This document shows positions 13,297-18,230 of a stretch of 18,230 nt of DNA, piece by piece (position 1 is the first letter of the stretch; the number at the start of each line of letters is the position of its first letter). A model generated the notes under the pieces. That model saw only the letters and a program-made list of their open reading frames with translations, had not been told where the DNA came from and did not search any database. Source of the DNA: CAWDLX01 sp046728155 (lineage in GTDB: Bacteria; Actinomycetota; Actinomycetes; Mycobacteriales; Micromonosporaceae); assembly GCA_046728155.1 (NCBI GenBank), contig JBKPDY010000164.1, positions 1-18,230 of the forward strand, given 5' to 3'. The translations under genes and the position numbers were made by a program.

Positions 13297-14049
13297 TCAG
13301 GTTCCGCTCTTTTCCGTTTCCTCCGGCATTTCGGGTGTCGGGGCCCACCCGAGAACCCGGCGGGCCTTGGCGGTGCTCCACAGGCGAGCCGACTCGTCGC
13401 CCGAGATAGTGAAGATCTGACCGCCGTCTCGATGATCCAGAGCGAGCAGGAGCGCGCGGGCGACGTCACTGGCCCGGGTCGGGTGAATGAGTGTGCCGTC
13501 GTCCGCGTACAGCAGTTCTGGCGCCTCCCACGGGCCCCATGCCGGCCAGAGCTCGTCCGGTGTCGGCCAGACCAGTCGGAGCACGTTCACGGAGAGACCC
13601 CATTCGACCGCGGCAGCAAGGCACACCTGCTCGCCTAGGCGCTTGGTCAGTCCGTAGAGGTCGGTGGCGTCGGGCGGCAGCGTCTCGTCGAGCCGGCGCC
13701 GCATGAGATCCCGATAGACCGACATGCTGCTGACATGCACTGCGTGCGGTACGCCGGCCTCCCGGGCGGCCAAGAGGGTCAGATGCACGGACTTGACGTT
13801 CACGTCGAACGCGTCGGCCGCGCCCTGCGGCGTCGACCACTCGCGGCTGCCCATCGCGCAGTGGATGACCGCGTCCATGCCCTCGACCGCACGGCGTAGG
13901 TCCGCGAAGTCGGTGGCGTCCCCGATGACGTGCTCGGCGTCGGCGGATGGCGGTCGCCGGTCCAGGACCCGGATGGCATGCCGCTGGCTGAGCAGGGGCA
14001 TCACCAGGCCGGCGACATAACCCGAGCCACCTACGACCAGGACACGCAT
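13297..14049 (-). CDS. NAD-dependent epimerase/dehydratase (extended SDR)
   Basis: A 250-residue cytosolic Rossmann-fold protein of the extended short-chain dehydrogenase class, likely acting on a sugar or nucleotide sugar. Evidence is the N-terminal dinucleotide motif VLVVGGSGYVAG (3-14), D44 in VIGDATD, the strand AVHVSSMSVY (103-112) and the catalytic Y132xxxK136 in LYGLTKRLGE. The third glycine of GxxGxxG is Ala here. At 250 residues it is shorter than most extended members (about 300), resembling uronate-dehydrogenase-like proteins, but the substrate is not certain. The ATG at 14049 has AAGGAT about 8 nt upstream. It diverges from the rpiR gene and shares the palindromic operator region, suggesting a role in the same sugar pathway. 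Confidence 0.85.
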   Translation of the reverse strand: MRVLVVGGSGYVAGLVMPLLSQRHAIRVLDRRPPSADAEHVIGDATDFADLRRAVEGMDAVIHCAMGSREWSTPQGAADAFDVNVKSVHLTLLAAREAGVPHAVHVSSMSVYRDLMRRRLDETLPPDATDLYGLTKRLGEQVCLAAAVEWGLSVNVLRLVWPTPDELWPAWGPWEAPELLYADDGTLIHPTRASDVARALLLALDHRDGGQIFTISGDESARLWSTAKARRVLGWAPTPEMPEETEKSGT

Positions 14050-14195
14050 TCGGTGATCCTTGCACGGAATCCGGTCCGCCCGGCGGACGATCGGTTCCTA
14101 TGTGGACGGCCAGAGACGGTGGCCGGGGTCTCGCCAATTCTGGACGGATTCCAGATCGTAGTGGAAACCGATACGCAAATGCTTCGCCGGCACTC

Positions 14196-14201
14196 TTGAC
14201 A
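14196..14201 (+). promoter_or_regulatory. Candidate -35 element of the rpiR-ngc operon
   Basis: A consensus TTGACA lies 61 nt before the rpiR start codon. At 17-18 nt spacing the -10 would be GAAGTT or AAGTTT, a poor match, but it would fall inside the TGGTAA-N6-TTACCA palindrome, so a bound repressor would block the promoter directly. The assignment is tentative. Confidence 0.4.
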
Positions 14202-14212
14202 AGCTGCGCGCC

Positions 14213-14230
14213 TGGTAAGAAGTTTTACCA
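14213..14230. promoter_or_regulatory. 18-bp palindrome, candidate RpiR operator
   Basis: TGGTAA (14213-14218) and TTACCA (14225-14230) form a perfect inverted repeat around GAAGTT, an AT-rich site in GC-rich DNA. It lies 32 nt before the rpiR ATG, 12 nt after a TTGACA, and within the divergent region with the SDR gene. RpiR-family regulators commonly bind such dyads next to their own genes. No second copy was seen before ngcE. Confidence 0.65.
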
Positions 14231-14262
14231 CTACAGATAAGAAACCTTCCTGAAAGGTAGCC

Positions 14263-15219
14263 ATGCCGCGAGCTCCCGTCCGGGTGTCTCCGATGGTTCC
14301 CCTCGATGAGCTCGGCTCACGGGACGGGGCCACGGGCGAAGGCTTGTTGGCCCGGGTGCGGGCGGGTTTGCCCGAGTTCTCCGATGCACTCCAGCGGGTC
14401 GGCGAGTTGATCCTTACCGATCCGGCCGGCGCAGCGCGGTCGACCATCGTGGAGCTGGCCGAGCGGAGCGAGACCTCACCGGCAACCGTCACCCGGTTCT
14501 GCCGGGCGCTGGGGTTCGATGGCTATGCCGATCTGCGGCTCGCAATTGCCGGCGAGACCGGCCGGGCCGCCCGCGCGGCCGGTTGGATGGTCGACATCGG
14601 CCGCGAGATCCAGCCGGCAGATCCGCTCGAGCGGGTGCTCAGCCAGATCATGGCCGCCGACACCCGCGCGATGCATGACACGGCCTCGTTGCTCGACCTG
14701 GGCGAGGTCGAACGGGCCGCCGATGTCATCGCCGCCGCCTCCCGGGTCGATATCTACGGGGCCAGCGGCAGCGCTCTCGTCGGGGCGGAGATGCAGTTCT
14801 GTCTCCACCGCATCGGTGTCGCGGCCTGGGCCTGGTCCGATGTACATAACGGACTGGCCAGTTCGGCGCTGTTGAGGCAGGGCGACGTGGCCCTCGGGAT
14901 CTCCCACAGCGGCCAGACCCGCGAAACCATCGAAATGGTCGCCGAGGCCGGAAGCCACGGCGTGACCACGATCGCCCTGACCAGTTTCCCTCGCTCTCCG
15001 CTCGCCGCCGTCGCTGACATCGTCCTGCTCACGGCGACGCAGGCGACCACATTCCGGCCGGACGCGCTGTCGGCCCGGCACCCGCAGCTGGTCGTCCTGG
15101 ACCTGCTGTACATCGCCGTCGCACAACGCACGTACGAACAGGCGCACGCCGCCTTCAAGGTCACCGCGCAAGCGGTGGCGGGTCACCGGTCGCCGATCCA
15201 AAGAGAGGCGACAGCGTGA
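14263..15219 (+). CDS. MurR/RpiR family transcriptional regulator
   Basis: A 318-residue cytosolic regulator. An N-terminal RpiR helix-turn-helix domain (about 28-105) includes STIVELAERSETSPATVTRF and CRALGFDGYADLRLAIA. A C-terminal SIS domain (about 150-290), which binds phosphosugars, contains VDIYGASGSALVGAEMQ (162-178) and ALGISHSGQTRETIEMV (210-226). The ATG at 14263 follows GAAAGG about 6 nt upstream. It heads an apparent operon with ngcE, ngcF and ngcG and diverges from an SDR gene. By family precedent it probably represses these genes and responds to a phosphorylated sugar, here plausibly a GlcNAc-type phosphate, though the effector is inferred from neighbours only. The palindrome at 14213-14230 is its likely site. 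Confidence 0.93.
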   Translation: MPRAPVRVSPMVPLDELGSRDGATGEGLLARVRAGLPEFSDALQRVGELILTDPAGAARSTIVELAERSETSPATVTRFCRALGFDGYADLRLAIAGETGRAARAAGWMVDIGREIQPADPLERVLSQIMAADTRAMHDTASLLDLGEVERAADVIAAASRVDIYGASGSALVGAEMQFCLHRIGVAAWAWSDVHNGLASSALLRQGDVALGISHSGQTRETIEMVAEAGSHGVTTIALTSFPRSPLAAVADIVLLTATQATTFRPDALSARHPQLVVLDLLYIAVAQRTYEQAHAAFKVTAQAVAGHRSPIQREATA

Positions 15220-15371
15220 CCAAATTGTGGTGCATCTACGGCAGAGTGATCCATCTCTGTCCGCAACCGTCCCCACGGGGACACAAATCAACAAACCTCG
15301 ATCAGCGGGACTACCGCCGAGGTCCGGCAGACCGCCTGACACGAAACCGAGGAGACGCACATGCCAGCTAG
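15216..15371 (+). CDS. Possible small ORF coupled to rpiR and overlapping ngcE (51 aa)
   Basis: A GTG at 15216 overlaps the rpiR stop as GTGA, with AGAGAGG about 7 nt upstream, an arrangement that normally marks translational coupling. The frame runs 51 codons (VTKLWCIYGRVIHLCPQPSP, then basic, Arg-rich sequence) and stops at 15369-15371, 8-10 nt past the A of the ngcE ATG. No family is recognised. It could be a leader cistron that couples ngcE translation to rpiR, the start of a lost gene such as a sugar kinase, or a chance ORF. The absence of hydrophobic or structured features argues for caution. Confidence 0.3.
   Translation: MTKLWCIYGRVIHLCPQPSPRGHKSTNLDQRDYRRGPADRLTRNRGDAHAS
15269..15282. 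promoter_or_regulatory. Palindrome/hairpin in the rpiR-ngcE gap
   Basis: GTCCCC-AC-GGGGAC is a perfect 14-nt palindrome 79 nt before the ngcE ATG. It could be a second operator, unrelated in sequence to the one at 14213, or an RNA hairpin tuning expression between rpiR and the transporter genes. Function is unknown. Confidence 0.35.
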
Positions 15372-16785
15372 TCCCCAACCTCACAATGCCCTGCTGTCCC
15401 GGCGGGCCCTACTCCAGCGAGCCGCGTTGGCCGGCCTGATCGTCTCGCCGGCGGGGAGCCTGCTCGCGGCGTGCGCCGGGGGCTCCAGCAACAACAACGG
15501 CGCCAACGTTGCCGCGAAGACGCCTGACAACCCGTTCGGTGTCGCCGACGGCTCAAAGGTCGACGTTATCGTGTTCAACGGTGGACTCGGCGACGAGTAC
15601 CCGAAGTTCGACAAGACGCTGTTCGCGGCGAAGCACGGCCAGGTCACGGTCAACCTCAGCTCAACCCAGAAGATCAAGACCGAGCAGCAGCCGAGGTTCA
15701 GCACCACCCCGGCCGACCTGATCAACAATTCGGGTGCCGACTCGATGGCCCTCGACGCGCTGATCAACGATGGGGCGCTCGCCGACCTCACACCGCTGCT
15801 CGACGCGCCGAGCTGGGACGACAAGAACGTGAAGGTCCGTGACACCCTGCTGCCGGGCACCGTGGACGACGGAACCTTCAACGGCACGTTCTACGTCATG
15901 AACTACGCGTACACCGTGTTCGGCATCTGGTACAACCAGGCCCTGTTCGACAAGAATGGCTGGACGCCACCGACCTCGTTCGACGAGTTCTTCACCCTGG
16001 CCCCGAAGATCAAGGCGAAGGGCGTCGCACCGTTCGCGTTCGCTGGCAAGTACCCGTACTACATGCGGTGGGCCATCATGAGCTGGATCTGGAAGTCGGG
16101 CGGCCGGTCGGCGGTTGTCGACATCGACAACCTCAAGCCCGGCGCGTGGAAGACCCCCGAGGTCCTGGCGGCTCTCAGCGCGACCGAGAAGATTATCAAG
16201 GACAACGACGCGCTCAAGGGCTCCGCAACGTTGAGCCACACCGAGTCGCAGCAGGCGTGGCTGGACGGCCATGCGGCGTTCCTGCCGGTCGGCACCTGGC
16301 TCGAGAACGAGATGAAGGCGACCATCCCGTCCGGGTTCCAGATGAAGATCGAGAACTTCTGGAACGTCAGCTCGGCGGACAAGGCGCCGAATGCGGTCTT
16401 CGCCGGCTCAGGCGAAGGCTGGATCGTCCCGAAGAAGGGCGCAAACCCGGCCGGGGGCATGGAGTTCCTGCGCGCCATGCTGTCCAAGGACGGCGCGGCG
16501 AAGTTCGCCTCGCTGACCCACTCGCTGACCTCGACCAAGGGTTCGGGCGACAACGTTACCGACTCGACCGCATTGACATCGGCCAACCAGCTGATGAAGG
16601 GCGCCGGCGAGCTGGTGTCGTTCAAGTTCCCGGACTGGTACGGCGACCTGGACAAGGCGAGCCAGAACGCGATCGGCGAGCTCATGGCCGGCCGCATGAC
16701 GGCCGCGAAGTTCTCCGACACGATGCAGGCGGCGGCGGACAAGGTGGCCGGGGACAGCAGCATCAAGAAGCAGACGCGGACCTGA
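15361..16785 (+). CDS. ngcE: N-acetylglucosamine/chitobiose ABC transporter binding lipoprotein (NgcE-like)
   Basis: A 474-residue extracellular solute-binding protein. The N-terminus combines a twin-arginine motif (LSRRALLQ, 13-20) with a hydrophobic core and the lipobox LAAC at C38, so it is likely Tat-exported and lipid-anchored. The mature part matches Streptomyces NgcE as I remember it: NPFGVADGSKVDVIVFNGGL, DLINNSGADSM, LTPLLDAPSWDD, VRDTLLPGTV, YAYTVFGIWY, GWIVPKKGANPAGGMEFLRA, IGELMAGRMTAA and DSSIKK near the end. NgcE binds GlcNAc and N,N'-diacetylchitobiose. The start has GAGGAG 7 nt upstream. It is followed 35 nt later by the permease genes. Substrate is inferred from family resemblance; a related amino sugar is possible. 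Confidence 0.9.
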   Translation: MPASPQPHNALLSRRALLQRAALAGLIVSPAGSLLAACAGGSSNNNGANVAAKTPDNPFGVADGSKVDVIVFNGGLGDEYPKFDKTLFAAKHGQVTVNLSSTQKIKTEQQPRFSTTPADLINNSGADSMALDALINDGALADLTPLLDAPSWDDKNVKVRDTLLPGTVDDGTFNGTFYVMNYAYTVFGIWYNQALFDKNGWTPPTSFDEFFTLAPKIKAKGVAPFAFAGKYPYYMRWAIMSWIWKSGGRSAVVDIDNLKPGAWKTPEVLAALSATEKIIKDNDALKGSATLSHTESQQAWLDGHAAFLPVGTWLENEMKATIPSGFQMKIENFWNVSSADKAPNAVFAGSGEGWIVPKKGANPAGGMEFLRAMLSKDGAAKFASLTHSLTSTKGSGDNVTDSTALTSANQLMKGAGELVSFKFPDWYGDLDKASQNAIGELMAGRMTAAKFSDTMQAAADKVAGDSSIKKQTRT

Positions 16786-16820
16786 CGCGGCTGTTACTGG
16801 ACGGATCGAGGTGAACCACG

Positions 16821-17771
16821 ATGCGGCACGGTAAGGGCCGATTCGTCGCGGGCTTCCTGGCCCTGCCTCTGGCGCTGTACGTCTGGTACGTCGTATGGCC
16901 CTTTGTGCAGTCGATCGGCTACTCGTTCACGGACTGGGGCGGCTACTCCGACGAGCAGCATTTCATCGGTTTCGCCAACTATGTCCGGTTGTTCAATGAC
17001 GAGCTGATGAGGTTGGCCTTCTGGCACAACGTCTTCTTCCTGATCACCGTGCCGCTCTTCACCATCGCGCTGGCCCTGTTCTTCGCGTTCCTGCTGAACG
17101 TCGGCGGACGCGGGAACAGGGCCGGCGTCCGGGGTGTCTTCGGCTCCGGCGTATACAAGATCATCTTCTTCTTCCCACAGGTGCTCTCACTGGTCCTGAT
17201 CGCGATCATGTGGCAAGCGATCTACCGCGGTGACGATCAGGGCCTGCTCAACGGCCTGCTCATCAAGGTCGGCCTCGTCGACCAGGACAACCCGGTCGCG
17301 TTCGTCGCCGACCCGACGCCCTTCCTGGGCGTACCCGCCGTGTTGTGGTGGATCCTGTTCATCGCGATCTGGAGCGGGGTCGGCTTCTACCTGGTGCTGT
17401 TCTCGGCGGCGATGCAGTCGATCCCGAAGGACATCTACGAGGCGGCCCTGCTCGACGGTGCCAACCGGGTCGATTCGTTCCTCCGGGTCACCCTGCCGCT
17501 GCTTCGCGACACCGTCTCGATCGCGTGGGTGTATCTCGGCTTCATCGCGCTGGACATGTACGCCCTGGTCTTCGTGATGACGCCGAGCCAGGGCGGCCCC
17601 AATCATGCCAGCGAGATCTTCGCTTCGGTCATCAACTTCACCGCTTTCAACAGCAGCCGGAGCGGCCGCTACGGCTACGCCTGCGCGATGGGGGTCGCGC
17701 TGGGCATCTTTACCATGATTCTCGCCGCGTTCCAGTTGCGGATCACCCGCCGCGAACGGCTCGAGTACTGA
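16821..17771 (+). CDS. ngcF: Sugar ABC transporter permease (NgcF-like)
   Basis: A 316-residue inner-membrane permease of the MalF type with about six helices (around 9-30, 70-93, 111-131, 172-198, 231-256, 286-306). The cytoplasmic EAA loop that contacts the ATPase is EAALLDGANRVDSFLRVTLP (207-226), with the conserved EAA and G residues. The long insert between helices 3 and 4 (DQDNPVAFVADPTPFLG) fits the NgcF group. The ATG at 16821 has GAGGTG 7 nt upstream. It lies between ngcE (35-nt gap) and ngcG (12-nt gap). No ATPase gene is present; in Streptomyces the MsiK ATPase, encoded elsewhere, serves this transporter. Confidence 0.93.
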   Translation: MRHGKGRFVAGFLALPLALYVWYVVWPFVQSIGYSFTDWGGYSDEQHFIGFANYVRLFNDELMRLAFWHNVFFLITVPLFTIALALFFAFLLNVGGRGNRAGVRGVFGSGVYKIIFFFPQVLSLVLIAIMWQAIYRGDDQGLLNGLLIKVGLVDQDNPVAFVADPTPFLGVPAVLWWILFIAIWSGVGFYLVLFSAAMQSIPKDIYEAALLDGANRVDSFLRVTLPLLRDTVSIAWVYLGFIALDMYALVFVMTPSQGGPNHASEIFASVINFTAFNSSRSGRYGYACAMGVALGIFTMILAAFQLRITRRERLEY

Positions 17772-17783
17772 GGGGGTGGGCGA

Positions 17784-18230
17784 GTGAGCACCGTGAAGGT
17801 CGAGAAGACCGTCGCCATCGCCGACACCGGCCTTGAAACGGTCACGCCCGGTCGGAAGCCGAAGCTCGTTTCTGGTGGCACCGACTCCATCTTCAGCGGG
17901 TTCTCCCACGCCTTCCTGCTGGTGTGGGGGCTGATGGTGGTCTTCCCACTGCTGTGGGTGGTGCTGTCGTCGTTCAAGGATGACGCCCAGATCCTCACGA
18001 ATCCGCTCTCGCTGATTCCGAAATCACTGCACTGGGGCAACTTCAGCCGGGCCTGGGGCGCCGGCCACATCGGCGCGTTCTTCCTGAACACCATCATCAT
18101 CGTGGGATGCGGCGTATTCCTCACCATGCTGCTCGGTTCCATGGCCGCGTATGTGCTGGCGCGCTACGACTTCCCGGGCAACCGGCCGATCTACTATCTG
18201 TTCCTGGCCGGACTCACGTTGCCGGTGTAC
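17784..18230 (+). CDS. ngcG: Sugar ABC transporter permease, N-terminal part (NgcG-like; cut by window end)
   Basis: The second permease of the transporter, 149 residues visible. A hydrophilic N-terminus of about 42 residues precedes the first helix (HAFLLVWGLMVVFPLLWVVL, 42-61). A linker (NPLSLIPKSLHWGNFSRAW) typical of MalG-type permeases follows, then a second helix region (about 98-126) that ends in the conserved AAYVLARYDFPG and a third helix beginning near 134. The EAA loop is beyond the window. The GTG at 17784 is chosen for GGGGGTGG about 4 nt upstream and for its 12-nt distance from ngcF; a GTG three codons later is an alternative. Confidence 0.9.
   Translation, partial: MSTVKVEKTVAIADTGLETVTPGRKPKLVSGGTDSIFSGFSHAFLLVWGLMVVFPLLWVVLSSFKDDAQILTNPLSLIPKSLHWGNFSRAWGAGHIGAFFLNTIIIVGCGVFLTMLLGSMAAYVLARYDFPGNRPIYYLFLAGLTLPVY

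Noticed and set aside
12984..13469. 161-codon minus-strand frame at the SDR 3' end
   Set aside because: It overlaps the SDR coding region and crosses the terminator hairpin, with no family resemblance.

Overview
The window is high-GC DNA with actinobacterial features: AGGAGG-type ribosome binding sites beside apparently leaderless genes, frequent GTG starts, a twin-arginine lipoprotein binding protein, and an NgcEFG-type sugar transporter. The protein wording, especially AcnA and NgcE, fits a member of the Micromonosporaceae, but that placement is inferred from remembered family sequences and not from a search.

Layout. Positions 1-8613 look like conserved core genome. They hold the N-terminus of aconitase (acnA, minus), a small VOC/glyoxalase-fold protein (plus), a minus-strand cluster of aminopeptidase P, LemA and a DUF2207-type membrane protein, a divergent glutamine-dependent asparagine synthetase (plus), and a minus-strand pair made of an FlK-like acyl-CoA thioesterase and a metallo-beta-lactamase-fold hydrolase. 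The asparagine synthetase carries an in-frame 36-bp minisatellite inside its glutaminase domain, the most striking protein-level oddity here.

Positions about 8700-13190 look like a decayed or rearranged accessory stretch. It holds a start-less Sir2 N-terminal fragment and, facing it tail-to-tail, a frameshifted HAD-hydrolase N-terminal fragment. Next comes a 5'-truncated exported-protein-like gene whose frameshift is exactly explained by a 7-nt tandem duplication. Between gene-poor gaps lie a small conserved-looking hypothetical protein, a probable lipoprotein, a hypothetical protein with a leaderless-type promoter and a 15-bp palindrome, and a six-helix-type potassium channel.

Positions 13193-18230 form a sugar-uptake locus: an extended-SDR epimerase/dehydratase (minus) diverges from an RpiR-family regulator (plus). 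The regulator is followed by a small overlapping ORF and genes for an NgcE-like GlcNAc/chitobiose binding lipoprotein and the two permeases NgcF and NgcG (the last cut by the window edge). A perfect TGGTAA-N6-TTACCA palindrome lies in the divergent promoter region and is the natural candidate operator. The model is that RpiR senses a phosphorylated amino sugar through its SIS domain and controls both the transporter and the SDR enzyme. No ATPase gene is visible; in the characterised Streptomyces system a shared MsiK-type ATPase is encoded elsewhere.

I found no phage, transposase, CRISPR, rRNA or tRNA. I do not see a clearly new multi-gene system; the best leads are the asnB minisatellite, the gene-decay scars, and the RpiR-SDR-Ngc regulatory arrangement.
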